In this document: positions 49,763-62,553 of the stretch, in pieces
How the letters are laid out: each line of letters begins with the position of its first letter
Position numbering within the stretch: the first letter of the stretch is position 1
NCBI GenBank assembly: GCA_009103225.1
Contig: RHPI01002503.1
Span: 1,293,178-1,357,177 of the forward strand
Source of the DNA: Chlorokybus atmophyticus
Lineage: Eukaryota; Streptophyta; Chlorokybophyceae; Chlorokybales; Chlorokybaceae
Direction of reading: 5' to 3'
Length of the DNA: 64,000 bases
Translations under genes and position numbers: made by a program
The notes under the pieces: model-generated
Told to the model about the DNA's origin: nothing
Databases searched by the model: none
What the model saw: only the letters and a program-made list of their open reading frames with translations

Positions 49763-51850
49763 TCAGCCTGCCAAGCGACGTTGCTCTACGACTTCGCGTA
49801 TAATAGCTAGATGCGCTGATGTCGGCGCGGTCACGACAGGTTCTTCACCCCAGCGGCTGGTGAAAGCGGCTTGATCGATGTCTCGCGACCACGCATAAGA
49901 TGCCCGGACTCCAAGAAGGTTTGCTGCAACCATCGCATCAAATGCAGTTGCGCCTACGATGTCTTTCAGGTCTTGCATAGGGGTGGCTCCATACGGGGAC
50001 GCTAAAATGGCGTGGACAGCCACGGCAAAGTCTGTCTTCCCATACTCGACATCATGTGTAGGCGTGAACCCTGCTCGAACATCTTGCCGGATCCCGGCAA
50101 CGATTGCTCCAACCGCTGCGCAAGAACAGTACTCTTAAACCACCTTGAAGAACCAACAAATGTTTATTTAATGCGCTTGCAATGCGTTCACACTAGTGTA
50201 GTACTTTAAGCCAAACATCATACCCCATGTAAGCTCTTCAACAACCGTGTCAATGTTGACACACTTACCTTGCTGCCACAACTTGCAGCGCATGTACTCA
50301 ATTGCGAGATCCTTGAGCAAACCTGCATGTCCGCCACATGCCTGTAGACACACACTACCATCAGCAAACAATGTCACTTGCAAAACTAGACATGTGCAAC
50401 GTGCAGGGTACACACATCATGTACGTAGGTCCACTCATCATCAGTTAAAGCTCCGCTGTGATAGCGCGACTGCAATTGCTGCGCAAGGTACTGTCGCGCG
50501 TCCCCTTGTGAAAACTCGCCTATCGAGTAAACCCTGCAAAACTGGTCTAGTCCTGCAGCCACGCCGTGCATGCGTCAGCGGACAAACTGTGGGAGGTGAC
50601 ATGAAGGTCATAGTCATCACCACAACACAATTGTAGTAGTCAAACAATAATACTAGATAAATTGCACATTCTCTAGACCCAATGCAGGCCTGCTCAAGTT
50701 GCCTGCAGAAGCTCCACACATCACAAACATACGCAGCATTGCCACATTGCCGTCATCACCACACAGGCATGTACAACTTACTTTGCCCGATCCAATTGAT
50801 GAACCCATATTCCGAGGACACAAGTATGACGTGATACTGTCCTTCTTGCTTTGCCACAAGCACGAGGAACCTCAGCAGTTGGTTGAGCTCCTCAGGGTAC
50901 TGGTGAGACCATGCCATCAACACGTTGGCCTCATCAATAACGAGGACAGGAATTTTGCGAGCTGCCGACACCGCGCCTTCTGCCGTCTGTGCCTTTCGCC
51001 ACTCCTCTAGGATGGCGGTGAGTGCTTCCAAAGCCGCCGAAAGGGAGATAGGCTGGGCGTCCAATGCGCGATCAGCGGTCCCGGATGAAGCTAGTTTTCC
51101 CTTGAATCTCCTGAGCACATTGTTCAGCTTAATGCCAAATGTCGCGTTGCCCGCCTCTTCAGTAGTTGTAGCCAGAGCGTTCAATGCGACCCTCGCCACA
51201 GGCCGGGCAGTCTTGCTGGCCAATGCGGAGAGGGTGTCTGCTGGCAGTTGCAGACCAAAAGCTGGCACAGGAATTGTCAACAAAGCGTAGGCCAAGTCGC
51301 GAGGCGTTGTCACAGAAACTGCTCTGCAGTCGATGTAGCTGCGCGTCCCCTCCAGGCCCCTCTGCTGAACAAACGCCTTCAGAATCTTTGTCTTGCCGCA
51401 GGAGCGCGGGCCGTGGATCACAGCAACCCTTGTCGGAACGTCGCTGCACAGTGTTTCCAGCTGCTCCAGCTCGTATTCACGGTTGAACAGTTCTTCCGAA
51501 AAGATGTTCCCTGCGGTAACGGGGTCACTGACCACAGCATAGCATGTGGTAATGTGTCTTGTCTAGATACATGCATATACCAGTGCAGCAGATAAACAGG
51601 CCAGGCAGGAGTTCAGACCCACACTGCAATGCCTGTTAATTAAAGGCATGATATTTCCACCTTTGTTGGTGCTGCTAGGTGAAGCGGTTGCTTGAACAGT
51701 TGCTGTGTGACGAGTGGTAAAGCGCGCACCGGCTTGGCGTCCTTGCCGTAGTCGCTGCCGCTGTTGCGGAAAGACAGACGAGGAGACAGAACCGAGAGGC
51801 CTCTTGCCAGAGACTGCTGCTGGCTGCATCACACACGCAGACAAAGCCAT
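49763..51850 (-). CDS. Archaeal-type P-loop ATPase (STAND/ATPase_2-like) with probable transit peptide, 6 exons, 501 aa
   Basis: Nucleoside-triphosphatase of the kind described as 'ATPase domain, predominantly archaeal' (PF01637-like), also present in algae; cellular role unknown. Exons (minus): 51850-51661, 51510-50782, 50702-50668, 50541-50416, 50341-50269, 50115-49763; all phases fit and all borders are GT-AG. Residues 1-63 are Ala/Ser/Arg/Gln-rich (MALSACVMQPAAVSGKRP...), lacking acidic residues, as in a plastid or mitochondrial transit peptide. Then NREYELEQLE, Walker A HGPRSCGKTK, Walker B PVLVIDEANVLM, a sensor-like ILVSSEYGF, and YSIGEFSQGDARQYL with GGHAGLLKDLA, matching the family's arginine-finger/lid region order. 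An upstream ATG at 51922 would add 24 residues. It lies intact between the two inverted duplication arms. Confidence 0.85.
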
Positions 51851-52439
51851 GACTACACGCGCGTGCAAAGGGGAGCTGCCGCCTGCACACCAAAAACACT
51901 TACTTGATCTTTTGCTCAACAATCAAGAATGCGGATGCCTGCTGCGAAATCAATTATGCACACACAGAAATTTGCTGCGTAATAATGCATGTGGTGCGTG
52001 GCCACTATGCCGAGTACTTCAGTACTACCACAGGCATAGATCCAGTTCAAAACAATGCATGTTGACACACACGCCCAGCGCAAATGCACAGGAAAGGCTT
52101 GCAGACGTGATAATGGGCATAGCACCAATTGTACTGCACACGAGCGCCAACAAATGCACATGGCTGCATGAAAGTACTACACGGCAAGAAAGTCATGCTA
52201 GCCCCTCCCCCCCCCCCTCTGTGGCATTGCAGAGCGGGACGCGTCCAGGTTGCATTAATTCAACAAGCCGCAAGCATGGCCATGTGCAAACAGTGGGTTA
52301 GCTGTGCTGTCCGCAAACCCGGACTCCAACCACAGGAATGATCCTCAGCAAGCAGCATACGTGTGGGATTCGAGGCGAGCTGACACCCCGCACACGCACA
52401 TGTACATTTGCTTTCCCTGAAAACCACACAGCACATGCA

Positions 52440-53620
52440 CCGGGTGAAGACTGTTCCCGTCGCTCACACCCTACTTTCTCTCCCTCGCTCGCCCCTGCAC
52501 ATCGCATCCACAGCGGTGCTTACCTCACCGGGTGGGACGCGGAGACAGCCGTCGCTTGTCTGATGGCTGGACTCCTCCTTGTCGTCCTGCCCCTGCCCCT
52601 GCCCCTTAACGACGACTATGTCGTCCGCCGCCCCCGCCGCCCCACTCGCTGTGCTACAACACTGACTAGTACAGGAGGGCGAGAGACTCCAAGACAGAGC
52701 AACGAGACGAGTCCAGCGCCGCTTGATAAGTTGCTTCTTTGCTTGAAGCGGAGCTGAGCGGCGATGAGGAGGAGGATGAGGAGGAGGAGGACGGGAATGG
52801 TTACCCTGCGGATGGTGATCTCGCGAGCTTGCTGAGTTTGCAGGGGTGACGACGTTGGAGGTTAGCAACACGCTGCCTGACAGAGAGATTTTTCTGCAGC
52901 AGCATTCAGCATGCGCCTGTGCGCCTGAGTCAGTGCATGTGAGCGTGGGTGTAAGCCTAGAAGTTCATGTTACACTGGCAATTTGTACGCTGAACACGCG
53001 TTTCCCTCGCACACAGTGCCAGCATAGAGCATACCATCCCGCACACACTCGGCAACACAACTACCAACCAGCAAACCAACCGACAAACAGTCTCAACAAA
53101 CAAACACACCCAACCATTTGAGCGCACACCAGCCACCTCAGCTCTAAAGCAACGCAAACCCACCAAGGATCAAGGAAGGTGTGTGTGCACAACATAGCAG
53201 CTGATGTTGTTGGGGATGTCTGTGGTTCGCAGAGTAAAAGTGGATGTGCAACGTACAAGTGATGACAACATTGAGCATCATCACCAAGTGGATAGGCGGT
53301 TGCGCTACCATTGACCAAGTGAGTGTTGTTATACTGTGACCTCACATACCGAGCGTGCTGGCGCACACGCACGCTCACACGCATGTAGGCTTACATGCAC
53401 AAGCATGCGTACACGCACAGGTCAAAGCAAAGTGTGCCCACCTCACCCAGGCATGCGCAGGGTGTGCATTTGCTGCAGCCTGGAGCAAAGCACCAAAGCG
53501 GGTGGAGTGGAAGCCAACGGCGGGTCAGCAAGTTGGGGTGTCAATCTTAAACACGACCACCCAGGTGAGTCGTTGGAACAGCACAGGTGATGAGTATTTG
53601 GCTCTGTGTGTGTGTGTTTG
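52440..53620 (+). repeat. Second inverted duplication, copy 1 (partner about 62550-63780)
   Basis: Shared in reverse order: TCACCGGGTGGGA, CGCTTGATAAGTTGCTTC/CGCTTGACAAATTGCTTC, AAGGAAGGTGTGTGTGCACAACAT and the exon starting GTCAAAGCAAAGTGTGCCC. The midpoint is near 58.1 kb, so it is a separate event from the 42.6/61.7 kb pair. Confidence 0.8.
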
Positions 53621-54578
53621 CGTGTGCGCGAGTGCGCTTGTGCACGCACACGCATGCGCACGTGCGCAGTTTGTCAAAAAATGTGATACCTTTGTGTGCG
53701 CATTGGCTGACTGCGCATCATAACACTGGTCTCTAGTTGAGCGAGCATGAGGCCAACCTTCTGTGCAAACTCAAGGTTGCAAAGGTTCTGAACTCCTAAT
53801 GCTTCAATGGACCTGGACCACACGCTATTCACCTCCGCCTCGCCACGCGGACCTGACCCAGGAAGACATGTCCAAGTTGGAGAGCATGCTATGTTGCGTT
53901 ACTGTACCACCTCAAGCACCTGGCCATCTGGATCAAGCTGAGACCATGCGTGAGGGAGTTTATGCGGAGGGCGGGGGAGAGGCACTTCGTATTTGTGTAC
54001 ACGATGGGGGAACGCGTGTACGCCGACAGATGGCGAGGGTGCTTGATTGGACGGACTGGGTTGTTGACCTACACGTGTTATCTCTCGCATTCAACAGCAC
54101 CGGCCGCACGCTAGAGGAGCTCGATATCGTGCTCATGGCAGACACTGCTGTCCTCAGTCTTCCGTTCACGTACTGTGTGAGATTTGCGTTTAGGACACAC
54201 CAACACGCACACGCACGCATGAGCACATGCGCAAGCGCAAACATCCGCACCCATATGCTTGCGTGCGCAACAGTGTATCATACAATTGCACGCATGGATG
54301 CTCACGAGTGTATGTGTCGTGCAGGGGCGACCAAAGCGCAGAGCCAATCTCATTGTGTTTGAGCGCTATCACTACTTCCCAAGCCGCCAACTGCCAGTTC
54401 GTCTTGCCGGTAGTACCGGTAGGACTCGTTGTGTAACAAACTTGTTGTGTCATGCATTGCATCCAAGTGTGCAATCTCTCTGTACAGGGCTCGTCCGTGT
54501 TTGGCTCGGGATACGACGAAGACTCGCAGAAGGGGATGCATCCCAGCATATTGGACGTGACTGTGCAACATCCATGAA
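52741..54578 (+). pseudogene. FCP1/CPL-like RNA polymerase II CTD phosphatase, frame-damaged
   Basis: FCP1-type phosphatases remove phosphate from the polymerase II C-terminal domain using a DxDxT nucleophile. Pieces in order: acidic segment ELSGDEEEDEEEEEDGNGYP (about 52753); exon 53421-53564 with the plant-type Cys motif KCAHLTQACAGC and SILNTTTQ; exon from 53737 (LSEHEANLLCKLKVAKVLN) followed in another frame by MDLDHTLFTSA at about 53808 (catalytic DLDHT); then AIWIKLRPCVREFMRRAGER and FVFVYTMGERVYADRW; RVISR, then NSTGRTLEELDIVLMADTAV in a third frame; exon 54325-54409 (NLIVFERYHYFPSRQ); exon from 54488 (GYDEDSQKGMHP). At least three frame changes occur inside exons, so the locus is a pseudogene or has sequence errors. 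A separate BRCT part was not found. Confidence 0.72.
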
Positions 54579-55353
54579 GCTTTTTTCTCCTTGTCAAGAC
54601 AAGTGCACACTCAGACTTGCTTACTGCTTGTGTGAGGGTTTGTTAATTTGCATAGTTTGTCGCACTGAAGGCTTCTGTTAAAGACTCTGAGCTCGACTTG
54701 CTTAAGCATGATGACGTGAGGTGAATGTTGCATGTCGAGGCCGTCGATCAAGCCACAGAGTAGGTTGATATGCTAATTACAAGGAGGTGCGTTGTTGTTT
54801 GTGCGCATGCAGAGTTGCGCGTTTGATGTTGGCCGCCATGACAGGTGAAGTGGGAACGTAAGCACCGGATGGTTGGAGTATGGCACTTTGTTCTGGAAGC
54901 ACGCGCTGGACCAAGAGTTTGCACTCATGGAGGACACTGCTCATGTGCATGGCATGTCTGTAAATTAAGTTAAGCGGCATATCGAGTATGCAAGCTACCT
55001 AAGAGTTCAATGCTTGTTTGCTTGCAGTATGTTTTGCAAACGAGGCGAGTAGAGCACAAGCAATGATAGAACTTGCGAAATTGTTTTGTTATGGCTTGCA
55101 ACTACGATGCCATATGGGCACGCATGTCGTTGTGAGTCACAACTTGTGACATCAATCACTGTAGGAGACATGTATACACATACGTCAACAACAACTTTTG
55201 CACGGGTGACCCGGTTGGGGAGCAGCAGCAAGCAGTGGCGACAAACAATAATGCGCAAACAAAAGGCAATGCCAGTAGTGTACCATGCCAGTAGTCTATG
55301 AGCGGGTGCTTGGCTGCTACGCACACGCTCCCACCCGACCTGCAGAGTCTATT
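54579..55353. other. Spacer after the phosphatase relic
   Basis: No gene seen. It would hold the C-terminal part of the phosphatase gene if that existed; no BRCT-like sequence could be read. Confidence 0.35.
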
Positions 55354-55390
55354 CGACTCGGTGATACGTGTGACACGTATCACCGAGTCG
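55354..55390. repeat. Perfect 18-bp inverted repeat, 1-nt loop
   Basis: Arms 55354-55371 and 55373-55390 (CGACTCGGTGATACGTGT and its complement) around a single G. It lies about 110 bp before the CT tract. Confidence 0.9.
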
Positions 55391-55500
55391 GATAGACACA
55401 CGCCGGCGCTTCAACAACTGGAGGTTAATGTCTGGATGTGCTCATCCACTGCAACATCAAGATCTTCCCACCTGTGTGTCGACTGCTATACAGAGGTGGG

Positions 55501-55891
<391 letters not shown>

Positions 55892-56685
55892 NCAAAGCGA
55901 CCGGCAAAGCCACCTGCAACTCGCCATGTACACCACCCTACATTCACCACACACCTCAGTCGGTGGTCCACTCTCACAGTCAGACGTGCAGTTGCAAAGC
56001 AATGCGTCATGTGGCTCGGGCTACCATGCGGCGACGCACTTGGCCACACACGATGAGTAGAGATAGCCCCGGCGGTGCCGGCATGCTGCAGATTTATACA
56101 GGGGTGAGGGCGTGTATGTGTGTGGTTGTGCAAAGCATGTGTCAATGAGTAGTCGTGTACACTGCGGAAACACACAAGGTGTTGAAATGACTCAATGGCA
56201 GTGCATGGTCAATGCCCCTCAAGGTCTTTGTAGATTCCTTGTGCGTCCGGCTAGGTGCAGCACAATAAATCTACAAAGTTATATGCATCTTTGCGGACGC
56301 AGCACAAGGATTGGCTTGTAGCAGCGTGCATGAGCCTGCTGCATGCTGTGTGGTTTGTGTGAGGTGTCTGGTAGTGAGCGACTGGCGCTTTGTGAAAGCA
56401 ATGTGCTCGCCTAAAATAGTTACTTGCGTACATATGATCTAGCAAGCATTTGAACTTCATGGTTAAACCGGTGTACAATATACTTAGGCGTTATTGCTGC
56501 ATGTGCATTGCATTGCAAATCTTTTCCAAACAACTGCACACCACAGGCAGCACATATAGGGTCCATATATCAACTCCTGCATGCATTGCAAAACTATGGT
56601 CAATATGTGGCAGCGTGCGGGCAAAGGATGCATACACATGGCATCCATTCTTGTATGTGGCTGCAGCGTTTTGTCACTGCAATGA

Positions 56686-59589
56686 TCACCAGTCACCCAA
56701 GTTGAAGGTATTCATGATATGGTCTTGAACGTCAAGAAGAAAATTGATGGATTCCTCAGCCCTGGCCCACACATTGTCCTGCCACGACCTTTGTAAGTCC
56801 GGGTGGGACGTGATTCTGGCCTTCCTGATTGCTGCTGTAACCTGATAAGTAAGAATTCTGTAAGCACCTGCCTCGCCTAGCAGCAACCACATTCATGCAT
56901 GGCCACAATCATTGCATCTGGTAAACATAGCTGTGCAGCAAGGGGCTTCCTTGACACCTCTGCTGCTAAGTAGGTTCATGACCCAGCTCAACATTCACAC
57001 CCAGTCGCCTCAAAACGCGATCCAAGATTTACAACTTGGCTTCAGCTATCTGCTTAAGCTCTTCACGATGGCGCCTGCGCAGCTCTGCAATTTGCTCTTG
57101 CTGGTCTGCCATCTGCATTACAAGGCGGATTGGGAAGTGCCTCAAAGCAATGCACGGTGCAAGTGGATTCGCTTCTATTTACCAGCCTCATTGGTACGTT
57201 GGCAAAAAGCCAACAATGCCTGTGCCTGACGCTGTTTTAACATGGTGGCGCACAAAAGCATCTTTCCTGCTAAATGAGCAGCGGAGCCATGGCTGTGACT
57301 GTGTCCGCATGTTGCTGCTGTTGGTGCCGGACATGCTTCACTAGCTCAGGGAACTTGTCGCCTTGCGGCTGGTGACACGCGTGTGCAAACTGCACACGCG
57401 TGGCAAATCTTCTGTGCCGCCAAGCTGGGTGAGCGTGTTCCCTCTTGAGGTCCGCATGCCACACCTGATGCTGGTAATTGTGATGCACTTGTCGCTCCTC
57501 TTGCAAGCTCTGCTTGCACAAGACCCAGCTGCACCAAGCGCTCGTGTGCCACATTTGACTGTCCCCCCAACACACACACGAAAGCACAGGCTCAGAAACC
57601 CACAACTGAATGCACCTGCGCATGCGCAGTGAGCACGCACAACACTCACAAGGTGGCGAACATGTCATCAAGGTTTACAAGGCTACCAGGGACCTCCAGC
57701 CAAAAACGCTTAGCCTTGTTGCGGTATTTGGGATCAGCACAACGGCCTTTTGGTGCTCGGAGCTTGTCAACCCCAATGAGCGTGGCAAAGCCAGGGCTTC
57801 CTACAAAGCTGCCATCCGGCCGGCACGGGAGCAGCTTGCTGGTTCCAGACTCTCTCCGCATGACGAACGGCTCAAATTTTTTCATCCACCCGTAAAACCC
57901 AGAACTTGCAGCCTTCTGGCAGATACCCGTAACCTACCGTAGACCTAAACTTCCTGTTCTGAACAGCTACACCAGGCTTGATAACCTGTGGTGGTCAGGG
58001 CATGGTTGGCAAAAGCAATGAGAGTGCAAAGGGGAAACACACGTGTGACCTACACAGCGCACTCCATCTTCCGTCTTGTGCATTCAACACACCAATCGGA
58101 AGGGGAAGCCTCAACAAGCAAAACGGTCTGGGCTGTGCTCTGAGCAGGCTGCATACTGGATGCTGCTTTGCACATGTCTAGTTGCTGCAGGCGGTCTGTC
58201 AGGCACTCAGGTTATATGGACTGATCCTTCTCACTTTGCTCTTGCATGATGTCCATGTGTGCTGCTGCCACCTACGATGCATAGGGCACATAAGTACCAA
58301 CACTTTCAGGTTGTTAAATTGCGACCAACAACATGTTACATACAAATAGCAACATCAAGACAACCTACAGACGACCTTGCCACAACACTGCCACACTGGG
58401 AGTGGCTGTTCGTTTGACAACATTCAACTGACACTTGCCTGGGTTGTCACTTCTGAAATCTCCTTTGTTCTGCGCTTCAACTGGTTGCCGCGCTCTGCTG
58501 CTGCTGCATCGCACTGGACTGGTGTGCCACGCAAATATCGTCTACACACATCGCCACAACTGACGCTATGCAAACAGTGGCGCCATTGTTTCGCTAGCAC
58601 CAGGTTGATTGTCATAGTGCAAAGCGTCAATGCGCAGGAGCGATGCGCATTGAGCCTGTGCGTTCAGTTGCGGTCGTTGTGTCTCATGTAATGACCACCT
58701 GGGTAAGCACGTCTGCAGCCCATTGACACACGTGTGCACCTTGAATTGCTGCTCTTGCTTTGCGCTGGCCCAGAGTTGGTGATTTCCTGCAGCAGACCCT
58801 TCCTCTCCTCATCGTGCTGGTTGATGAGCTTCCTCGGCTGCTTGGTGTGCTTCTTGCTTCCAAGCTCCTGAAACAATAAAAACTGCATACACGGTTGTGC
58901 TGATGGGCACACTGTCAGCAGTGACACTTGCTGATAAGATGCTCACAAATGGGACAAGCTGCAAGGGCAACCAGAGTTGTTAGTACAGTACAGACGATCC
59001 CGATACTTCACTCCCAACTTACAACTGCAGCTGACTGATCGCCTACGCTACTTGTAGTTACTCAAGTGCACAGCATGGTGTTGTACCAAGGTTGACAGCT
59101 CGCAACAAACCGCCATTGCAAACAAGTTTGACTGCCTCCCTTGATGCATGAACATGTTAATATGCATGTACACAGCACATACCAAACATAGGCAAGAATC
59201 TGTGCAGGCCATAACGCAGAAACGCTAACAATGTAGATCTGTACATGGTAGGGCCGGAGAGTGTATGCACCCAGAACAGCATGCTGAAAAGCATAGCAGA
59301 GTGTACTGATAACAGCACATGGGTGCTTAAACATGACAAAAGCTCTTGCTGAACTTGCTCGTTAAGAAACTTCTACCATACGTGCACTGCAGCGAACCTC
59401 TGTTGTGGCTGCGCCATCCCTATTCGGCTGCTGCCGCAGCAAGCTGCCGTCGCCAGCCTGATCCACGGCGTCTTCAGCAGCGGCCTTTGCGTCTGATGCT
59501 TATTCAGCTGCTGGCGGGCGGCGCTTCTGAGCCAACTGTCCTCCTGCTCCTCTTCCTCTTCCTCGCCCTCGCCCTCCTTCAGCGCCCAT
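56686..59589 (-). pseudogene. Coiled-coil-rich gene, right-arm copy, differently damaged
   Basis: Partner of 44406-47504. Exon 2 (about 58870-58740) reads KKHTKQPRKLINQHDEERKG and exon 3 (about 58560-58455) is in frame here (RGTPVQCDAAAAERGNQLK), unlike the left copy. The GC donor (CCAG|GCAAGT) after exon 3 is kept. Damage is elsewhere: a TAA in the frame that gives AQKRRPPAAE in exon 1, a TAA in exon 4 (SEKDQSI then stop), and a stop after HREELKQIAEAKL. The conserved block (FVMRRESGTSKLL, GSFVGSPGFATLIGVDKL, KAKRFWLEVPGSLVNLDDMF) is fully readable at 57885-57646. The exon 1 frame cannot be decided; an alternative acidic frame (EEEEEEQEDSWLRSAARQQ) is also open. Confidence 0.6.
57376..57402. 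repeat. Perfect 12-bp inverted repeat present in one arm only
   Basis: CACGCGTGTGCA AAC TGCACACGCGTG. The corresponding left-arm sequence (about 46745) has only one half (CGCGCGTGTCACC), so the palindrome arose after duplication. Confidence 0.75.
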
Positions 59590-60115
59590 CGCGGCTACAA
59601 CCAACGCTCAGGATCTCATCGACAAAGTAAGAAAGCTCGCTGCTTGGCTGTACATAAGCTTGGTAGCCCCTACTCAGCAGCGCCACCCGTCCCCCACGAT
59701 GACAACAACAGCAACGGCCCCCCTTTTTCCAACAAGCACTCGCTCGCTCGCATGCATGCGCTTTGGCTGCAATGAGCATCAATTGAGTTACGCAAGCGCA
59801 AACGGCTGTTTGGCGCCAGCATCTGCCCTTTCGCAGTGGTCCGCCCGCCGCCACGCCGCGCGACGCTGCTTCGTGTTCCGTTAATGACGTAACGTGGGCA
59901 TGTAGCACGTTCAAACCACTGTGACGCGAGTGTGAAAGGGTGCACTACCCCAAAAAGCGACGCGCGCTGCGGGGCAGCACTAAACAGCCGCGGGCGGGCA
60001 GGCGCGGGGACAGAGACATACATACAGCAGGATAGGAATGCTGACAGCTTGTATGTTACAGCGGATGCATGTTCTGGAGGGGTTTGAACATACGACCAGC
60101 ACAACGGATGCGTGT

Positions 60116-60120
60116 GTGTG

Positions 60121-60151
<31 letters not shown>

Positions 60152-60180
60152 ATGCGTGCGTGCGTGTGCACGTGCGCTGC
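60116..60180. repeat. (TG)n / (CGTG)n tract
   Basis: Alternating purine-pyrimidine run of about 60 bp, next to a similar run in the left arm near 43757. A Z-DNA-prone sequence. Confidence 0.8.
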
Positions 60181-60911
60181 ACACGCAGGCAACACCGCTA
60201 ATCTTTCATAGCACTGCGCATAGCGCACACACACGCACACCAACTGAGGGACACAGGCGGCGGCAGCTGCACATAGAAGCAGATACACACACAGGCAGGT
60301 TGGTGGGCTAGTAGCAGGCACGCACGGGGTCGTTGATGAGCAAAACGCTGTTGTGAGGGTGACTGTGTATGCATCTCCGTCAAATGTCTTGTCGGAAAAA
60401 GGTTTGCTTGTGTCCCTTATGCTAGATTAGTAGCAACAACAGCAGTACTGCCTGCCTGCAGCATATCACGCATGAAAATGTGCTGAAGAACAGCTGATCT
60501 TTTCACTTGTGCATGCCATAACTGCTGGGCCAAATTGATATGTAAAACCACAGTGCATTGCAGGCACACACACACACGCATGCGCGCACACACATGCACG
60601 TGTATGCTTGCGTTGGTCCTGCGACTGTGAGGAACACGTTCTTGTTAGATTCCAGTATAGCAAAGCAGCATTCCTCAGACTTATTCCAGCCACACGCAAA
60701 CCTTGAGCCTATGCAATTGAGTTGCGTCGAACTCTTTTGTGCCCTGTTGTGGGTGCAGGGCTTCCGTTGCATGTGCTGATTGTATTAATGTTGCTGTACA
60801 TGCGCGCCAGTGAGGTTGTGAGCCAGCGAGGCTGTTGGGCTGGACTGTGTATGCTGTGCGCATCCAAACACGCATGACGCTTTCGTTCCTTAATGCAGAG
60901 CAAACAACGCC

Positions 60912-61136
60912 GTGTCATCAACACGCCTGCCCGGAGAAGCAATGACGTGTTATGGTCATTGCAGCTGGGATAGCATGAGCAAATCAGCGAAAATCAGCAT
61001 CATTGTGACTGTTGTAATCTTTGGCACTATTGTGCTAGCGCTGCTCATCCAGTGCTGCCGCTTAGACGGTGATGACCCCAGACGAAAAAGGGTGTGTGCC
61101 AATGTCGTTGCCAAAGCTGTTGTTGCTGTTCATTGA
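60912..61136 (+). other. Possible small membrane peptide exon (module N, inverted copy)
   Basis: An open frame carries a clear membrane helix (ISIIVTVVIFGTIVLALLIQ) followed by a basic stretch (DDPRRKRVCANVVAKAVVAV). Minus-strand copies at 43479-43400 (KVCADVVVRAVVAVTME) and 39210-39110 conserve the second part, which suggests past coding. No start context or partner exons are certain. Confidence 0.35.
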
Positions 61137-61734
61137 AGTATATGCCCTGACCAACACTCTGGTGAGTGTGAGACCTTGCATGGGCGCCTAGCATTGTGTG
61201 TATTGGTTACTGTTGTGCGCAGAGTACCACCTGACCAGCATTAAGAGTGGGTTGATGCATACTGTGCTGATACAATGTGCACATACGTCAGTCACTTCAT
61301 TGTCAGCTTCACACCGTTGACAAACATACTTGCATGACACGGACACCTCATTGCTTGAAAGGCACCCACCTCTGTAAACTACTGCCGCATTGACCACCAT
61401 CACCGTGTTGGAAGTGGAAGGCTTCCACTTCTGGTCTTCACGACTGGAGCACAACTACCAGGTAAGGTGGCGTTACATCTCAGCGCAGCAGCTGTGTATG
61501 TCATGCAATGTGCTGAAGAACAATTGAAGCAGAGCTCGAACCGCCAGCATACGCCAAAAAAGGAGTGAAGGTTCGATCCCATGGACTCCATTCCCCCCTG
61601 TGTGATGCCATTGTGCCGGTTGGCAACCAGCGTGCCTCGAGCAATTGACCTTATGACACGTTGGTACGCACATGGTGCAGCCCATTCGCTACATGCTCTC
61701 GTGCTCCACACATGCATGCGTATGCAAGTGTGCA

Positions 61735-62340
61735 TAACACATGCTTCGCGCAGCCACACACGCACGTGCGCTCACCCATGTGTAAGTATGCAGCATGCCA
61801 CCATCGGACCGGTGTGTGTCCCCAGGTTTGTCTGCATGCGAGCCCGAGCCACAGGACGCATTGCCTACTGCGCGTGTAACTGTGAGGTGGAACCAGTGAG
61901 TGAGGTGTGTGGTGGATGTAGGTGGTGTACATAACACGCCAATTCTACCTGGTGAACTTTTTAAGGTGTAGTACGTCTGTTCCTTTCCTATAGCTAGCTA
62001 GCTCAGCTGGGCCCCCACATTCGCGCAGCTACATCTTTCACCAGTCGTGATGGCGATCTCAGCTTTTCCAGCAGGAGAGCCCGGGCAGCGAGTTGCAGTG
62101 CAGGTGGCTTTGCCGGTTGCTATGGATGCCAATATTGGGTTGCGCTCCATTGCGCTACATGCGCCAGTGGCCTACACGGGGGTGGGGTCCTGTAGCATCA
62201 GTGCTAAAGCTACAAAGGCACCTTGCTTCTGCAGATAGCGAGTTGCCAGTGGTTGCTGCAGTTGATCTTCCCTTCAGCGGGCGTTGTCGGAGCTCGCGAA
62301 AAGGGCGAGACTTCCCATCTCTCTACAGCAGTCAGTGCCT
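61735..62340 (+). repeat. Third copy of arm inner end (direct to about 48090-48380)
   Basis: Shares GAGCCCGAGCCACAGGA, GTGAGTGAGGTGTGTGGTGG, GCAGGTGGCTTTGCCGGT and TTCAGCGGGCG with the left arm, and GACTTCCCA.CTCT with the sequence beside the CT tract of the right arm. It lacks the GA/CT tract: only GGGCGAGACTTCCC is left. A 140-bp extra piece separates the halves. Confidence 0.7.
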
Positions 62341-62553
62341 GACTTGCTAACACTGGCACACACAGGAAGGAGGAACATGCAGGAGGACCCTGGTGTGGCA
62401 CTGTGTGTGCGCGCAAATCTTCACGACAGCCTTGGTTGAAGCGCCGGCGCGTGATCTGCACCGGATAGACTCTAGAGCTGGCGTGGGAGCGTGTGTGTGG
62501 CCGAGCACCCACTTAGACTTATGGAACCGCCTTTGCACCGCATTACTGTTTGT

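Noticed and set aside
61560-61580. GGTTCGATCCC resembling a tRNA T-loop
   Set aside because: No acceptor stem, anticodon arm or CCA context; the duplicated copy near 42,905 does not keep it.
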